Notes: generated by a model from the letters alone, not told the origin. A DNA stretch of 64,000 bases from Pseudomonadota bacterium (GCA_018241965.1 JAFECS010000005.1:1-64000); one strand, 5' to 3'; positions 44,456 through 56,366 are shown, numbered from the stretch's first letter. Program-made: numbers and translations.

Positions 44456-45463
44456 TTATTTGAGAGAAATATTCCTTCTCTCCCATTCAAGCGCTGTTTT
44501 TACAATCACAGAAATATCATCAAATTCTGGCTTCCACTTGAGCACTTGTTTAATTTGACTATTATCTGCAATCACACAGGCTAAATCGCCTTCACGTTTG
44601 GAGGCAATGTTAACTGGCAAAGGTTTGTTGGTAATTTCTTCTACCGCTTTAATCACTTCTTTAACACTATATCCATGTCCGTAACCACAATTTAAAGTGC
44701 AAGACTGGCCATCTTCTTGTAAATAACGTAGTGCATCTAAGTGAGCTTGTGCTAAATCACTGACATGAATGAAATCACGAATGCAGGTGCCATCGGGGGT
44801 GGGATAATCATCTCCAAATATAGAGAGTGCTGGTAAAAGCCCGCACGCTGTTTGCGCCGCCACTTTAATCAAATGCGTCGCTTTGGGGGTTTGTTGGCCA
44901 ATGGAGCCATCGATGGCGGCACCGGCCACATTGAAGTAACGTAAAATTACATATTTTAATGCAGAGCTGTTAGCAACATCTTTGAGCATTTGCTCGCTCA
45001 TCAATTTAGAATGCCCATAAGGATTGTTTGGCAAGGTTTGGGATTGTTCGCTGATTTTATCCTGAGGGTGCATGCCATAAACGGCAGCAGTAGAAGAATA
45101 AATAAAATGCGACACTTTATGTTCAATACAAGCACGCAAGAGATTTAAGGTGCCAACGGTGTTGTTAAGATAATAATCTTGCGGCTTTTCAATAGATTCA
45201 GGGATAACGGTTTTAGCCGCTAAGTGAATAACGGTCGATATTTTTTCTTTTTGAATAATTGCAGACAGTGTTGCTTGGTCAAGAATATCGGCCACCACTA
45301 ATTTCACAGCCTTGGGCAGACAATTGGCAAAGCCTGTTGACAGATTATCCATCACAACAATATTGGCTGCTGCGTTTTTTTCGCTTAAGGCTTTGACAAT
45401 GTGACTGCCGATATAACCTGCGCCGCCTGTTATTAAAATAGAATTAGCCACGCTTTGAGACAT
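44456..45463 (-). CDS. galE: UDP-glucose 4-epimerase
   Basis: A 335-residue short-chain dehydrogenase-type epimerase (ATG at 45463; a TTG one codon earlier is possible). NAD motif [13 protein letters not shown] starts at residue 11. The active-site Ser lies in [10 protein letters not shown], with Tyr149 and Lys153 in [26 protein letters not shown] and [11 protein letters not shown] are GalE signatures. It converts UDP-glucose and UDP-galactose for surface polysaccharide synthesis. Its start lies inside the 3' end of gltA (20-base overlap), so it is co-transcribed with citrate synthase, an unusual pairing. Confidence 0.93.
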   Translation of the reverse strand: MSQSVANSILITGGAGYIGSHIVKALSEKNAAANIVVMDNLSTGFANCLPKAVKLVVADILDQATLSAIIQKEKISTVIHLAAKTVIPESIEKPQDYYLNNTVGTLNLLRACIEHKVSHFIYSSTAAVYGMHPQDKISEQSQTLPNNPYGHSKLMSEQMLKDVANSSALKYVILRYFNVAGAAIDGSIGQQTPKATHLIKVAAQTACGLLPALSIFGDDYPTPDGTCIRDFIHVSDLAQAHLDALRYLQEDGQSCTLNCGYGHGYSVKEVIKAVEEITNKPLPVNIASKREGDLACVIADNSQIKQVLKWKPEFDDISVIVKTALEWERRNISLK

Positions 45464-46736
45464 CAATAAAATCTCGCATGACAGGTCCTGTATAAAGCTG
45501 TCTTGGACGATTAATGCTTTGATCAGGCGAGCTTATCATTTCATTCCAATGGGCAATCCAACCAACAGTACGTGCCATCGCAAAGATAACGGTAAACATA
45601 TTAGTAGGTATGCCTATGGCGCGCAAAATAATGCCGGAATAGAAATCAACGTTAGGATAAAGTTTCTTTTCAATAAAATAAGGATCTTTGAGCGCTATTT
45701 CTTCAAGCTTTAACGCTATGGCAAATAAAGGATCATCATGAAGCCCCAAGGCATCCAGCACTTCATAGCACGTTTTACGCATCACGGTGGCACGCGGATC
45801 AAAGTTTTTATACACGCGGTGGCCAAAACCCATTAAGCGGAAAGGATCATTTTTATCCTTCGCTTTGTCTATAAATTTTGGAATATTAGAAACCGTTTGA
45901 ATTTCACTGAGCATCGCAAGCACAGCTTCATTTGCCCCACCATGTGCAGGCCCCCACAAGGCTGCAATACCGGCGGCAATGCAGGCAAAAGGATTTGCAC
46001 CAGAAGAACCTGCTAATCTGACGGTGGAGGTAGATGCATTTTGTTCATGATCAGCATGAAGTATAAAAATTCTATCCATGGCCTTAACCAGAATAGGATT
46101 AGGCACAGACTCTTCACTGGGAACTGAAAACATCATATGTAAAAAGTTTTCAGCAAAGCTCATTTTGTTTAAAGGGCTAACAAAAGGATGGCCAATGGAA
46201 TATTTGTAACACATTGCCGCGAGCGTTGGCATTTTGGCAATCAATCTTAAAGCAGCTGTTTCTCTGTGTTCTTCATTGTGAATATCCAATGAATCATGAT
46301 AAAACGCAGACAGCGCACCAACCACACCACACATAATTGCCATGGGATGTGCATCACGTCTAAACCCACTATAAAATTTAATGAGTTGTTCGTGGATCAT
46401 GGTGTGATTCTTTAGTTTTGAAATAAATTTGTCTTTTTGTGTTTGTGTGGGCAGCTCTCCAAAAAGAAGTAAGTAACATACTTCTAGAAAATCTGATTTT
46501 TCGGCAAGCTGTTCGATAGGATAACCGCGATGTAACAACAAGCCTTTGTTGCCATCAATAAAGGTGATTTTCGACTCACAAGAAGCCGTTGAGCGGAAAC
46601 CTGGATCAAAGGTAAAAAGATCAGCTTTGCTTAATGCACCTATGTCCAGTACATCAGGACCCATGGTGCCTTTAATGATAGGTAGGTCAAGGGATTCCTT
46701 GCCGGGCAAGGTAAGTTTGGCAACCTCTTTATCCAT
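45444..46736 (-). CDS. gltA: Citrate synthase, type II
   Basis: A 430-residue enzyme condensing oxaloacetate and acetyl-CoA, the entry step of the TCA cycle. It contains the beta-sheet N-terminal domain of the hexameric, NADH-sensitive gammaproteobacterial type ([14 protein letters not shown]). Signature regions are [50 protein letters not shown] with the first catalytic His region, and [15 protein letters not shown] with the second. Ribosome site TAGGAG. It is divergent from sdhCDAB, the same layout as in E. coli and Legionella. Confidence 0.96.
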   Translation of the reverse strand: MDKEVAKLTLPGKESLDLPIIKGTMGPDVLDIGALSKADLFTFDPGFRSTASCESKITFIDGNKGLLLHRGYPIEQLAEKSDFLEVCYLLLFGELPTQTQKDKFISKLKNHTMIHEQLIKFYSGFRRDAHPMAIMCGVVGALSAFYHDSLDIHNEEHRETAALRLIAKMPTLAAMCYKYSIGHPFVSPLNKMSFAENFLHMMFSVPSEESVPNPILVKAMDRIFILHADHEQNASTSTVRLAGSSGANPFACIAAGIAALWGPAHGGANEAVLAMLSEIQTVSNIPKFIDKAKDKNDPFRLMGFGHRVYKNFDPRATVMRKTCYEVLDALGLHDDPLFAIALKLEEIALKDPYFIEKKLYPNVDFYSGIILRAIGIPTNMFTVIFAMARTVGWIAHWNEMISSPDQSINRPRQLYTGPVMRDFIDVSKRG

Positions 46737-46920
46737 GGGAGCTCCTATTTGTACATGTCTATCTAATGGGGTTCTTATAATAGGTAGAGTATATACTTTT
46801 TGGAAGACTGGATTAAATAAGCTAGAAATTTATCTAATAAAAAGGACCATGTAAAAATAATTTGAACGTGACTATAATGAGGTAACTTTGTAAAAGGATG
46901 GTAAAGGAAAGGGAGACAAG

Positions 46921-47295
46921 TTGAAAACCACAAGACCAATCAATATCAATCCTTTAACTATTAGATTACCTGTCATGGCCTTTGTATCAATCATGCATCG
47001 GATCTCTGGGGTTTTAGTTTTCTTACTAATTCCTTTGCTGCTTGGCGCCTTGGGGCGATCCCTGGCATCACCAGAAGGGTTAGCGCAAGTTAAAGAAGCA
47101 ACTCAAACACCGCTTGCACAATTATTTGTTTGGTCCTTGGTGGGGGCTTTGATTTTCCATTTGTTTGCCGGTATTCGGCATTTGCTGATGGATATGCATA
47201 TTGGTGATTCTTTGGTGGCAGGGCGTTGGGGAGCGAGAATAGTTATTCTTTGCGCTTTAATTGCTTTCATCGCTGCTTTTTGGTTCTGGGGGTAA
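46921..47295 (+). CDS. sdhC: Succinate dehydrogenase cytochrome b556 subunit
   Basis: A 124-residue membrane anchor with a TTG start and GGGAGAC ribosome site. Three membrane helices are visible. The N-terminal RPININPLTIRLPVMAFVSI and the MHRISGVLVFLLIP motif hold the conserved Ser/Arg region near the quinone site. The heme-ligand His is in HLFAGIRHLLMDMH. First gene of the sdhCDAB-sucABCD block. With SdhD it anchors SdhAB and passes electrons to ubiquinone. Confidence 0.92.
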   Translation: MKTTRPININPLTIRLPVMAFVSIMHRISGVLVFLLIPLLLGALGRSLASPEGLAQVKEATQTPLAQLFVWSLVGALIFHLFAGIRHLLMDMHIGDSLVAGRWGARIVILCALIAFIAAFWFWG

Positions 47296-47296
47296 G

Positions 47297-47626
47297 ATGG
47301 CTGCACGTTCAGGCTTGCGAGATTGGGTAATTCAACGCTTTACGGCCGTTTTTTTAGCCGCTTATACGCTCTTCTTATTTGTGTTTATTATCAAGCACCC
47401 GCACTTTGCTTACGAAGATTGGCAGGCATTATTTTCTTATCGTGTGATGCAGCTTAGTACTTTGTTTGCTTTAATCTGTATGGCAAGTCATGCGTGGATA
47501 GGGCTTTGGACAGTGCTTACCGATTACGTTAAGTCGGTTGCTATGCGCTATCTGCTACAAGCTTTTATTATATTAGCGCTGTTTGTTTATGTTATTTGGG
47601 GCATTTTCATTTTGTGGGGTAATTAG
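47297..47626 (+). CDS. sdhD: Succinate dehydrogenase membrane anchor subunit
   Basis: A 109-residue anchor with three membrane helices. The start at 47297 is chosen because it gives the family N-terminus ([20 protein letters not shown]) and has GGGGGTAAG upstream; the longer frame from 47261 overlaps sdhC. The [10 protein letters not shown] segment and [18 protein letters not shown], with heme-ligand His and quinone-site Asp-Tyr, are characteristic. It directly precedes sdhA. Confidence 0.9.
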   Translation: MAARSGLRDWVIQRFTAVFLAAYTLFLFVFIIKHPHFAYEDWQALFSYRVMQLSTLFALICMASHAWIGLWTVLTDYVKSVAMRYLLQAFIILALFVYVIWGIFILWGN

Positions 47627-47628
47627 CG

Positions 47629-49392
47629 ATGGCATTTGCTGCGCAACGTTCATTCGATGCCGTGATCATTGGCGCTGGTGGAGCAGGCATGCGTGCCTCG
47701 CTAGAATTAGCCAAAACGGGCAAGAAAGTTGCCTTGGTATCAAAAGTATTTCCAACACGTTCTCATACTGTTTCTGCGCAAGGGGGCATTACTGTTTCAC
47801 TTGGCAATAAACACGAGGACAACTGGCAGTGGCATATGTTTGATACCGTAAAAGGATCAGACTATCTTGGTGATCAAGATTGTATTGAGTACATGTGTCG
47901 CGTTGGCCCTGAAGTGGTCTATGAACTCGAACATATGGGCTTGCCTTTCTCGCGCATGGATAATGGTAAAATTTATCAACGTCCCTTTGGTGGCCAATCA
48001 AAAAACTTTGGGGGTGAGCAAGCTACTCGCACTGCCGCAGCGGCAGATAGAACGGGTCATGCCTTATTACATACGTTATATCAGAAAAATCTGGAAGCGA
48101 AGGTTACCGTCTTCAGTGAATGGTATGCGCTAGATCTAGTCAAAGCGCATAATGGCGCCATTGCTGGCGTTACCGTGATGAATATTGAAAATGGCGATGT
48201 GCTATTTATGAATAGTAAAGCCGTCATTTTGGCCACCGGAGGCGCAGGACAAATATTCCATTCAACCACCAATGCTTTAATTAATACAGGTGATGGAATT
48301 GGTATGGTGTTGCGTGCCGGCTTTCCTGTACAGGATATGGAAATGTGGCAATTTCATCCTACTGGCATTGCAGGCGCGGGTGTTTTGGTTACAGAAGGTT
48401 GTCGTGGTGAAGGCGGCTATCTTGTGAATAAAAACGGTGAACGATTTATGGAGCGCTATGCTCCTCATGCAAAAGACTTAGCTTCAAGAGACGTTGTATC
48501 TCGTTCCATGGCCATAGAAATTCGTGAAGGCAGAGGGTGTGGTCCAAAAGGGGATTATGTTTTATTAAAGCTTGATCATCTTGGCCCCGAAGTTATTAAA
48601 TCTCGTCTTCCTGGCATTCGTGAACTTTCCATGACATTTGCCAATGCAGATCCTATTAAAGATCCTATTCCTGTTGTCCCCACCTGCCACTACATGATGG
48701 GTGGTATTCCCACCAATGTACATGGCCAAGTTGTTACGATAGATAATCAGGGTAAAGAGTCTATCGTTGATGGTCTTTATGCGGTGGGTGAATGTGCTTG
48801 CGTTTCAGTTCATGGATCAAATCGATTAGGCGGCAATTCCCTTTTAGATTTGGTGGTCTTTGGCCGTGCTGCGGGTTTACATGTGAATGAATATATTAAC
48901 CAAGGAATTGAGCCGCAGTTGGTAAGGCAAGATGATATTGAACAAGCGCTTGCCAGAATTAATCGTTGGGACAATTCAACAGGCGGCGAAAAAATTTCTG
49001 ATATTCGCCATGAGTTGAAAAAAACCATGCAAAATGATTTTAGCGTGTTTCGCACCGAGAAAGTAATGGTCGAGGGAGTTGAAAAATTAAAGGCCCTACG
49101 TGAACGCTTAAAACGAGCGTCCTTGACCGATAAAAGTAAAGTCTATAATACAGCGCGCGTTGAGGCTTTAGAGCTAGACAATTTAATGGCAGTAGCGATT
49201 GCCTCTGCGGTAAGTGCACTTTACAGAAAAGAAAGTCGTGGTGCGCATTCCAGAGAAGATTATCCTAAACGAGATGATCAAAATTGGCTTAAACATTCGC
49301 TTTATTTTTCCGATGACACGATGTCTACCAGAGCGGTCAATATGAAGCCATTGACCATCCCAGCGTTTGAACCGAAAGAGAGAGTTTACTAA
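47629..49392 (+). CDS. sdhA: Succinate dehydrogenase flavoprotein subunit
   Basis: A 587-residue FAD subunit oxidising succinate to fumarate. FAD-binding motif [17 protein letters not shown] at residues 12-28. The flavin is covalently bound to His46 in [11 protein letters not shown]. Substrate residues occur in [24 protein letters not shown] and the [19 protein letters not shown] block. Length and motifs match the gammaproteobacterial enzyme. Two bases separate it from sdhD. Confidence 0.97.
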   Translation: MAFAAQRSFDAVIIGAGGAGMRASLELAKTGKKVALVSKVFPTRSHTVSAQGGITVSLGNKHEDNWQWHMFDTVKGSDYLGDQDCIEYMCRVGPEVVYELEHMGLPFSRMDNGKIYQRPFGGQSKNFGGEQATRTAAAADRTGHALLHTLYQKNLEAKVTVFSEWYALDLVKAHNGAIAGVTVMNIENGDVLFMNSKAVILATGGAGQIFHSTTNALINTGDGIGMVLRAGFPVQDMEMWQFHPTGIAGAGVLVTEGCRGEGGYLVNKNGERFMERYAPHAKDLASRDVVSRSMAIEIREGRGCGPKGDYVLLKLDHLGPEVIKSRLPGIRELSMTFANADPIKDPIPVVPTCHYMMGGIPTNVHGQVVTIDNQGKESIVDGLYAVGECACVSVHGSNRLGGNSLLDLVVFGRAAGLHVNEYINQGIEPQLVRQDDIEQALARINRWDNSTGGEKISDIRHELKKTMQNDFSVFRTEKVMVEGVEKLKALRERLKRASLTDKSKVYNTARVEALELDNLMAVAIASAVSALYRKESRGAHSREDYPKRDDQNWLKHSLYFSDDTMSTRAVNMKPLTIPAFEPKERVY

Positions 49393-49405
49393 CTAGGAAA
49401 ATGCT

Positions 49406-50107
49406 ATGAGATTTTCAATTTATCGTTTTGATCCTGAAAAAGATAAAAAACCTCGTATGCAAGAGTACGAAGTGGATCTAGAAAAAACTGGTGCTGTGAT
49501 GGTGCTGGATGCGCTTTTAATTATCAAAGCAGAGCAAGATGAAACCCTCAGTTTCAGGCGCTCCTGTGGTGAAGGCGTTTGCGGCTCCGATGGCATGAAC
49601 ATTAATGGCAAAAATGGCTTAGCCTGTATTACGCCTATTCGCTCCTTAAGTGGCCCGATTGTGCTTAAACCTTTTCCGGGCATGCCAGTCATTCGTGATT
49701 TGATAGTAGATATGACGCAATTTTATGCCCAATATCAAAAAGCAGAACCTTATCTACAAAACGATGAACCGCCGCCGAGTAAAGAACGTTTACAGTCGCC
49801 ACAAGAACGTGAAAAATTAGACGGGCTCTATGAGTGTATTATGTGTGGCTGCTGTTCAAGCTCTTGCCCTTCTTATTGGTGGAATCCGGATAAATTCTTA
49901 GGTCCGGCGGCATTGTTACAAGCGTGTCGCTTTATAGAAGATAGTCGAGATACTCATACTCGCGAGCGCTTAGAACAATTGGATGATGCCTATAGCGTGT
50001 TCCGTTGCCGCAGTATTATGAACTGTGCCGATGTTTGCCCAAAAAGCTTAAATCCTACGCAAGCTATCGCCACTATCCGTACCAAAATGCTAGATGAGGA
50101 TACCTGA
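49406..50107 (+). CDS. sdhB: Succinate dehydrogenase iron-sulfur subunit
   Basis: A 233-residue protein carrying three clusters: [2Fe-2S] ligands in [19 protein letters not shown] and NGLAC, [4Fe-4S] in [12 protein letters not shown], and [3Fe-4S] in [17 protein letters not shown]. It moves electrons from FAD to the quinone site. It follows sdhA by 13 bases and ends the sdh part of the block; about 165 bases then separate it from sucA. Confidence 0.97.
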   Translation: MRFSIYRFDPEKDKKPRMQEYEVDLEKTGAVMVLDALLIIKAEQDETLSFRRSCGEGVCGSDGMNINGKNGLACITPIRSLSGPIVLKPFPGMPVIRDLIVDMTQFYAQYQKAEPYLQNDEPPPSKERLQSPQEREKLDGLYECIMCGCCSSSCPSYWWNPDKFLGPAALLQACRFIEDSRDTHTRERLEQLDDAYSVFRCRSIMNCADVCPKSLNPTQAIATIRTKMLDEDT

Positions 50108-50274
50108 ACGCAGCCTTAAGAGCGAAACATTGACGTGCTTGCCCTGCGTAGCCATTTAGGCGGAGCAGGGAATGTTGTATAATTTTGCCTAAAGTAAAGT
50201 TATGTGAACCGTGAAAGTTGTTTGATTTACTAAATTTACGGTTTTTTAGATATATTTTTTAACGGGGTAAAATT
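50108..50274 (+). promoter_or_regulatory. sdhB-sucA intergenic region with hairpins
   Basis: It contains CCCTGC/GCAGGG arms (50142-50170), a TATAAT at 50178-50183 without a convincing -35, and an AACCGT/ACGGTT stem followed by TTTTT near 50207-50237. The last resembles a weak terminator or attenuator that could set sucABCD expression apart from sdhCDAB. Confidence 0.35.
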
Positions 50275-53091
50275 GTGCAAGAAGGTACGATGAATGCAAT
50301 GTGGCAAAGCTCCATGGTAGATGGTGGCAATGCGACTTATATCGAAGAATTATATGAACAATATCTCAAAGATCCACAGCTAGTACCAAAAGATTGGCAA
50401 CAATATTTTGCCAATTTACCCCAAGGGCAAACAAAAGATATCGCCCACAGTGAAATTAAAAATCAATTTATCGAGCTTGTAAAAAACAATGCTCAAAGAG
50501 GGCAAATCTCGCCAGCCAGCGTTAGCGTTGAACATGAAATTAAGCAAATACAAGTATTACGCTTAATCAACGCTTATCGTTTACAAGGACATTTGCATGC
50601 CCAAATTGACCCTTTAGGTATGCGCGAAATTTTAGATAAAAATGCTCAAGAGTTGTCTTTAGAAGAACATGGATTAACCATGCAAGACATGGCAACCACC
50701 TTTAATGTTGAGACCTTTGTGGGCCCCAAAGAAATGCCGTTGTCAGCTTTGTATCGTGCGTTAAACGATACTTATTGTGGCTCGATTGGCACAGAATATT
50801 TGCATATCCCTTCTAACGAAGAAAGAGCTTGGATCCAACAACGTATTGAAGGTTCTCGTGCTACTCCCAACTTCACTAAAGAGCGCAAAGAGCAAATATT
50901 AGAACGCTTAACTGCTGCCGAAGGCCTTGAAAAATATTTAGGGGTTAAGTTTCCCGGCGCAAAAAGATTTTCTTTAGAAGGGGGTGAAGCTTTAATTCCC
51001 CTACTGGATGAATTGATCCAGCGCGGTGGAAGCCAAGGGATAAGAGAATGCGTCATCGGGATGGCTCATCGTGGGCGTCTTAACGTTTTAGTTAATGTTT
51101 TAGGAAAAGATCCCAGAGAACTATTTGATGAATTTGAAGGCAGACATTCTTCGACAGTAGAATCTGGAGACGTAAAATACCACCAAGGATTTTCTTCAGA
51201 TGTTACCACGCCTGGTGGTAATACCCATTTGGCACTGGCGTTTAACCCTTCACATTTAGAAATTGTCACTCCCGTAGTGGCAGGTTCTGTGAGAGCGCGA
51301 CAAAATCGCTCTAAAGATCAAGATCACAATAAAGTTCTACCCATTGCGATACATGGAGATGCATCTTTTGCCGGACAAGGCGTGGTGATGGAAACCTTGA
51401 ATATGTCGCAAACCCGTGGTTATGGGATCGGGGGCACTATTCATATCGTGATTAATAATCAAGTAGGCTTTACCACCAGCAATCCACATGATGCACGCTC
51501 AACCTTGTATTGCACCGATGTGGCTAAAGTCGTGTTAGCGCCTATTTTTCATGTTAATGCAGATGATCCAGAGGCGGTATTGTTGGTTTCGCAGTTAGTC
51601 CTTGATTATCGTAATAAATTTAACAAAGATGTTGTCATCGATTTAGTTTGCTATCGTCGTCATGGACATAACGAAGCTGATGATCCTTTTGCTACCCAAC
51701 CTGTGATGTATAATAAAATTAAAATTCATCCAACGGTCAGACAAATCTATGCCGATCAATTAGTTAAAGAAACAGTTATTGCCCAAGATCGCCCCAGCCA
51801 GCTTGTCAAAGAGAATCGTGATTTACTCGATAAGGGCGCACCTGTTGCCAAAAACCTGATTAAAGAAAATCATAATAGTCAGGTTTATGATTGGAACCAA
51901 TATTTTTCCAAAGATTGGCGCGAAGGGATTAAAACAGCTATTTCAGATGAAAAGATTAAACAGCTTGCTGCAAAACTATTAGATGTTAAGCAAGGGTTTA
52001 ATGTTCACCCACGCGTTGCCAAAATTTATGAAGAAAGAGCCAGTATGGCTAAAGGCGAAATTCCCATGGATTGGGGGTTTGCAGAAACCATGGCTTATGC
52101 TTCTCTTTTAGATGAAGGCTATTCTATCAGACTATCCGGTCAAGATAGTGGCCGAGGTACCTTTTTCCATCGTCATGCTGTGTTGCATGATCAAAAAACA
52201 GGACAAACGGATATCCCCTTAACCAGAATTAATCCTAATCAACCGCCCTTTACAGTTATTGATTCATTGCTTTCAGAAGAAGCTGTGTTGGCGTTTGAGT
52301 ATGGTTATGCTACTGCCGATCCGACATCTTTGGTGTTGTGGGAAGGGCAATTTGGTGATTTTGCCAATGGGGCACAAGTAGTTATCGATCAATTTATCAG
52401 CTCTGGTGAACAAAAATGGGGAAGGCTTTGTAATTTAGTGATGTTATTGCCTCATGGATATGAAGGCCAAGGTCCTGAGCATTCCTCTGCACGTTTAGAA
52501 AGATATTTGCAGCTTTGTGCACAACATAACATTCAAGTTTGTGTGCCAAGTAATGCAGCTCAAATTTTCCATTTGTTGCGTCGTCAAATGTTGCGCAAAA
52601 TGCGTAAACCATTAATCGTGATGTCACCTAAGAGTTTATTAAGGTTAAAAGCAGCTTCCAGTGACTTGAGCGAATTAAAAAATGGTTCTTTCCAAGCGGT
52701 TATTCCTGAAATTGAAAAGCTTGACCCTAAAGCTGTAACCAAAGTTATTATGTGTAGTGGTAAAGTCTATTATGATATTTTAGCAAAACGACAAGAAACC
52801 AAGAAAAATAATATTGCGATTATCCGTATTGAACAGCTCTATCCTTTCCCTGAGCCTGAGTTAAAAGCAATGTTAAATAGCTATCCAAACGCTAAACAAG
52901 TTGTTTGGTGCCAAGAAGAACCAGAAAACCAAGGCGCCTGGTATTCTTCTCAACATCATTTCCGTGCTTGTTTAAATAACCAACAACAATTGCTTTACGC
53001 CGGCAGACCAGCTTCTGCTTCACCGGCTGTGGGCTACCACCAAGCGCATGTAGAACAGCAAGAAGCGCTTGTTGCGGACGCTTTGAAATAA
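50275..53091 (+). CDS. sucA: 2-oxoglutarate dehydrogenase E1 component
   Basis: A 938-residue thiamine-diphosphate enzyme of the 2-oxoglutarate dehydrogenase complex. The GTG at 50275 aligns with the family N-terminus (MWQSSMVDGGNATYIEELYE); an ATG at 50290 also has a ribosome site. Key regions are GMAHRGRLNVLVNVLGK, FNPSHLEIVTPVV, IHGDASFAGQGVVMETLNM and DLVCYRRHGHNEADDP, which bind ThDP and substrate. The C-terminal half has QDSGRGTFFHRHAV. It decarboxylates 2-oxoglutarate and passes succinyl to SucB. Confidence 0.97.
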   Translation: MQEGTMNAMWQSSMVDGGNATYIEELYEQYLKDPQLVPKDWQQYFANLPQGQTKDIAHSEIKNQFIELVKNNAQRGQISPASVSVEHEIKQIQVLRLINAYRLQGHLHAQIDPLGMREILDKNAQELSLEEHGLTMQDMATTFNVETFVGPKEMPLSALYRALNDTYCGSIGTEYLHIPSNEERAWIQQRIEGSRATPNFTKERKEQILERLTAAEGLEKYLGVKFPGAKRFSLEGGEALIPLLDELIQRGGSQGIRECVIGMAHRGRLNVLVNVLGKDPRELFDEFEGRHSSTVESGDVKYHQGFSSDVTTPGGNTHLALAFNPSHLEIVTPVVAGSVRARQNRSKDQDHNKVLPIAIHGDASFAGQGVVMETLNMSQTRGYGIGGTIHIVINNQVGFTTSNPHDARSTLYCTDVAKVVLAPIFHVNADDPEAVLLVSQLVLDYRNKFNKDVVIDLVCYRRHGHNEADDPFATQPVMYNKIKIHPTVRQIYADQLVKETVIAQDRPSQLVKENRDLLDKGAPVAKNLIKENHNSQVYDWNQYFSKDWREGIKTAISDEKIKQLAAKLLDVKQGFNVHPRVAKIYEERASMAKGEIPMDWGFAETMAYASLLDEGYSIRLSGQDSGRGTFFHRHAVLHDQKTGQTDIPLTRINPNQPPFTVIDSLLSEEAVLAFEYGYATADPTSLVLWEGQFGDFANGAQVVIDQFISSGEQKWGRLCNLVMLLPHGYEGQGPEHSSARLERYLQLCAQHNIQVCVPSNAAQIFHLLRRQMLRKMRKPLIVMSPKSLLRLKAASSDLSELKNGSFQAVIPEIEKLDPKAVTKVIMCSGKVYYDILAKRQETKKNNIAIIRIEQLYPFPEPELKAMLNSYPNAKQVVWCQEEPENQGAWYSSQHHFRACLNNQQQLLYAGRPASASPAVGYHQAHVEQQEALVADALK

Positions 53092-53112
53092 TTTATAGTA
53101 AGGGTCAAACAA

Positions 53113-54309
53113 ATGGCTATTGAAATTAAAGTCCCTGTATTACCTGAATCAGTACAAGATGCCACTATCGCGACATGGCATAAAAAACCAGGTGAACCTG
53201 TGCAACAAGATGAAAATCTTGTTGATATTGAAACCGATAAAGTTGTTTTAGAGGTGGTTGCACCAGAACCTGGATTTATCGAAAAAATTATTAAAAATAC
53301 CGGCGATACTGTTTTAGCAGAAGAAGTGATTGCACTGTTTACACCTTCTAAAGAAGCGCAAAAACAACCTGCACAAACAGCACAAGCAGTTCCACCTCAA
53401 AAAGCAGCGCCTGCGCCCCAACCAGCAGCTGCACCAGCGCCAACTACTCAAGTAGCGGGCCCTGCTGCCAGAAGAATGATGCAAGAAAAAGAAGTTTCTC
53501 CATCGCAAGTTGTGGGAACAGGAAAAGATGGTCGCGTAACAACGGCTGATGTTGCAAAAGTCGCAACACAAAGTGCAACACCTGCTGAACCAATTCAATT
53601 TGTAGGCGATCGTATTGAAAAACGTGTTCCGATGACACGTTTAAGAGCACGCATCGCAGAGCGGTTAATTAGTGCACAGCAAACAGCTGCTATCCTAACC
53701 ACTTTTAACGAAGTGAATATGCAGCCAGTGATGGATCTGCGTAACCGTTATAAAGATCAATTTGAAAAAGTGCATGGTGTAAAGCTTGGCTTTATGTCAT
53801 TTTTTACCAAAGCAGCAATCGAAGCGCTAAAAAGATTCCCCGTTGTAAACGCATCGATTGATGGTAAAGACATTGTTTACCATGGCTATTTTGATATTGC
53901 GATTGCCGTTTCTTCACCACGTGGTTTGGTGGTGCCGGTCGTCAGAGATGCCGATAAATTGAGCCTGGCGGGTATTGAAAAAGCTATCAATCAACTAGGT
54001 GTTAAAGCCAAAGAAGGCACATTGTCGATTGAAGAAATTACTGGCGGTACCTTTACAATATCCAATGGGGGTGTTTTTGGTTCGCTTCTTTCAACGCCCA
54101 TACTGAATCCTCCGCAAACAGGTATTTTAGGGATGCACAAAATTGAGCAACGACCTGTGGTGGAAAATAACCAAATCGTCATCAGGCCGATGATGTATTT
54201 GGCTTTCTCTTATGATCATCGAATAATTGATGGTGCAGAATCGGTGAGATTCTTGGTTACCATTAAAGAATTATTAGAAGATCCTGCACGATTATTATTA
54301 GATATTTGA
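53113..54309 (+). CDS. sucB: Dihydrolipoyl succinyltransferase (E2 of 2-oxoglutarate dehydrogenase)
   Basis: A 398-residue E2 protein. Single lipoyl domain at residues 1-76 with Lys43 in [11 protein letters not shown]. An Ala/Pro linker follows, then the peripheral-subunit binding domain (about 105-142, [20 protein letters not shown]) and the catalytic domain (about 165-398), which ends with [16 protein letters not shown] carrying the catalytic His and Asp. It transfers succinyl to CoA. Spacing of 21 bases from sucA and 7 to sucC shows one operon; the E3 gene lpd is not in the window. Confidence 0.97.
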   Translation: MAIEIKVPVLPESVQDATIATWHKKPGEPVQQDENLVDIETDKVVLEVVAPEPGFIEKIIKNTGDTVLAEEVIALFTPSKEAQKQPAQTAQAVPPQKAAPAPQPAAAPAPTTQVAGPAARRMMQEKEVSPSQVVGTGKDGRVTTADVAKVATQSATPAEPIQFVGDRIEKRVPMTRLRARIAERLISAQQTAAILTTFNEVNMQPVMDLRNRYKDQFEKVHGVKLGFMSFFTKAAIEALKRFPVVNASIDGKDIVYHGYFDIAIAVSSPRGLVVPVVRDADKLSLAGIEKAINQLGVKAKEGTLSIEEITGGTFTISNGGVFGSLLSTPILNPPQTGILGMHKIEQRPVVENNQIVIRPMMYLAFSYDHRIIDGAESVRFLVTIKELLEDPARLLLDI

Positions 54310-54316
54310 GGTAATA

Positions 54317-55480
54317 ATGAATTTACATGAGTATCAAGCAAAAAGAATTTTTGCAGAGTATGGACTTGCTGTTCCCAAAAATGTTGTAGCACGTTCTGTT
54401 GAAGAAGCGGTTAGCGCGATGAATGTGCTCAAGGGCGACAAACTGGTTGTTAAAGCGCAAGTGCATGCTGGCGGACGTGGTAAGGCTGGCGGCGTTAAAA
54501 TTGTCTCAGGAAGAGAAGAATTAGAACAAACTGCTAGAAAGATGCTGCATTCACGTTTGGTAACCTACCAAACAGACGCACACGGGCAACCGGTGAATGA
54601 AGTCTTAATCGAAGAAATGAGTAATATCCAAAAAGAACTATACCTGGGTGCTGTATTAGACAGATCAACCCAACGTGTCGTGATCATGGCTTCCACCGAA
54701 GGTGGCATGGATATTGAAAAAGTTGCACATGAGTCACCAGAAAAAATCTTAAAACTTATTGTTGATCCCATGATAGGGGTAATGCCCTATCAGTGTCGTC
54801 AGGTTGGTTTTGCTTTGGGCCTGAATATGGAGCAAATCAAACAGTTAACTAAGATTTTAATGGGTCTTGGCAAAATGTTTGTAGAATGCGATATGAGTTT
54901 GGTGGAAATAAATCCTTTAATTATCACTGGTGACGGTAATTTGCTGTGTTTAGATGGCAAAATTAACATCGACGATAATGCACTATATCGCCAAGCTAAA
55001 ATCCATGATATGCGTGACAATTCCCAAATCGATGATAGAGAAATCAGAGCACGCGAATGGGAACTTAGCTATATTGCCCTAGAAGGTAACATTGGTTGTT
55101 TGGTCAATGGTGCAGGGCTTGCGATGGCTACCATGGATTTAATTAAACTTCACGGCGGTGAACCTGCTAACTTCTTAGACGTCGGTGGTGGTGCAACCAA
55201 AGAACGTGTTTCTGAAGCCTTTAAAATTATTTTATCTGATAGCCAAGTAAAGGGCGTATTGGTCAATATTTTTGGTGGTATCGTACGTTGCGATTTAATT
55301 GCAGAAGGTATTATTGGTGCAGTTAGCGAAGTGGGTATTAAAGTACCTGTTGTTGTGCGCCTGGAAGGAAATCACGCCGTCGAGGCCAGCGCTATTTTGC
55401 AAAAAAGTGGTCTTAATATTATTGCAGCTAATGATCTAACCGATGCGGCAAAACGCATCGTTAACGCAGTGAAAGGGTAA
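54317..55480 (+). CDS. sucC: Succinyl-CoA synthetase beta subunit
   Basis: A 387-residue ATP-grasp subunit. [20 protein letters not shown] is the typical N-terminus. [18 protein letters not shown] binds nucleotide, [21 protein letters not shown] supplies Mg2+ ligands, and [18 protein letters not shown] is the C-terminal signature. With SucD it makes ATP or GTP from succinyl-CoA, giving succinate to the Sdh complex encoded upstream. Three bases separate it from sucD. Confidence 0.97.
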   Translation: MNLHEYQAKRIFAEYGLAVPKNVVARSVEEAVSAMNVLKGDKLVVKAQVHAGGRGKAGGVKIVSGREELEQTARKMLHSRLVTYQTDAHGQPVNEVLIEEMSNIQKELYLGAVLDRSTQRVVIMASTEGGMDIEKVAHESPEKILKLIVDPMIGVMPYQCRQVGFALGLNMEQIKQLTKILMGLGKMFVECDMSLVEINPLIITGDGNLLCLDGKINIDDNALYRQAKIHDMRDNSQIDDREIRAREWELSYIALEGNIGCLVNGAGLAMATMDLIKLHGGEPANFLDVGGGATKERVSEAFKIILSDSQVKGVLVNIFGGIVRCDLIAEGIIGAVSEVGIKVPVVVRLEGNHAVEASAILQKSGLNIIAANDLTDAAKRIVNAVKG

Positions 55481-55483
55481 ATC

Positions 55484-56356
55484 ATGAGTGTACTAGTTGA
55501 TAAAAATACCAAAGTTATCTGTCAGGGATTTACCGGAAGACAAGGTACGTTTCATTCTGAACAAGCCATTGCCTATGGTACAAAAATGGTGGGTGGCGTA
55601 ACACCTGGAAAAGGTGGTCAGAAGCATTTAAATTTACCTGTATTTGATACGGTACATGATGCCGTAAAACAAACAGGTGCGACTGCCAGTGTGATTTATG
55701 TGCCAGCGCCATTTTGTAAAGATTCTATTTTGGAAGCAGCCGATGCAGGCATTGAACTCATCGTTTGTATTACCGAAGGGATCCCCGCTTTAGATATGTT
55801 GCAAGTAATGGCATATCTTAATTCAACCGGCGTGCGATTAATTGGGCCCAATTGCCCAGGTATTATTACGCCTGGCGAATGTAAAATTGGCATTATGCCA
55901 GGGGATATTCATCTACCTGGTAAAGTAGGTATTGTTTCACGCTCAGGTACGTTGACCTATGAAGCGGTAAAACAAACCACTGAACTAGGTTATGGCCAAA
56001 GTACTTGTATTGGTATTGGTGGCGATCCTATTCCTGGTACCAACTTTATTGATGCCTTAACTTTATTTGAACAAGATCCAAAAACCGAAATTATTGTTAT
56101 GGTCGGTGAAATTGGTGGTACAGCTGAAGAAGAAGCAGCTGAGTTCATTAAAGATAATGTTACAAAACCCGTGGTTTCTTATATTGCTGGGGTGACTGCA
56201 CCCAAAGGCAAACGCATGGGCCATGCTGGCGCCATTATTTCAGGTGGTAAAGGAACAGCAGATGAAAAGTTTGCTGCTTTAGAGAAAGCTGGTGTGCATA
56301 CCGTGCGATCTCCTGCAGATATTGGAAAAGGCATTCTGGCCGTTTCTAAAAAGTAA
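55484..56356 (+). CDS. sucD: Succinyl-CoA synthetase alpha subunit
   Basis: A 290-residue CoA-binding subunit. [20 protein letters not shown] and [20 protein letters not shown] form the CoA site. [20 protein letters not shown] and [14 protein letters not shown] follow, and the phosphorylated His lies in [21 protein letters not shown]. Last gene of the sdh-suc block, closed by a hairpin at 56367-56394. Confidence 0.97.
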   Translation: MSVLVDKNTKVICQGFTGRQGTFHSEQAIAYGTKMVGGVTPGKGGQKHLNLPVFDTVHDAVKQTGATASVIYVPAPFCKDSILEAADAGIELIVCITEGIPALDMLQVMAYLNSTGVRLIGPNCPGIITPGECKIGIMPGDIHLPGKVGIVSRSGTLTYEAVKQTTELGYGQSTCIGIGGDPIPGTNFIDALTLFEQDPKTEIIVMVGEIGGTAEEEAAEFIKDNVTKPVVSYIAGVTAPKGKRMGHAGAIISGGKGTADEKFAALEKAGVHTVRSPADIGKGILAVSKK

Positions 56357-56366
56357 GGTTGCCTTT

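Noticed and set aside
50178-50183. TATAAT as a sucA promoter
   Set aside because: The nearest good -35 (TTGACG at 50130) is over 40 bases away, so the pair is not a normal sigma-70 promoter.
53314-53650. Minus-strand frames rich in Cys/Trp/Leu opposite sucB
   Set aside because: They are antisense to the Ala/Pro linker of sucB and arise from its codon bias.
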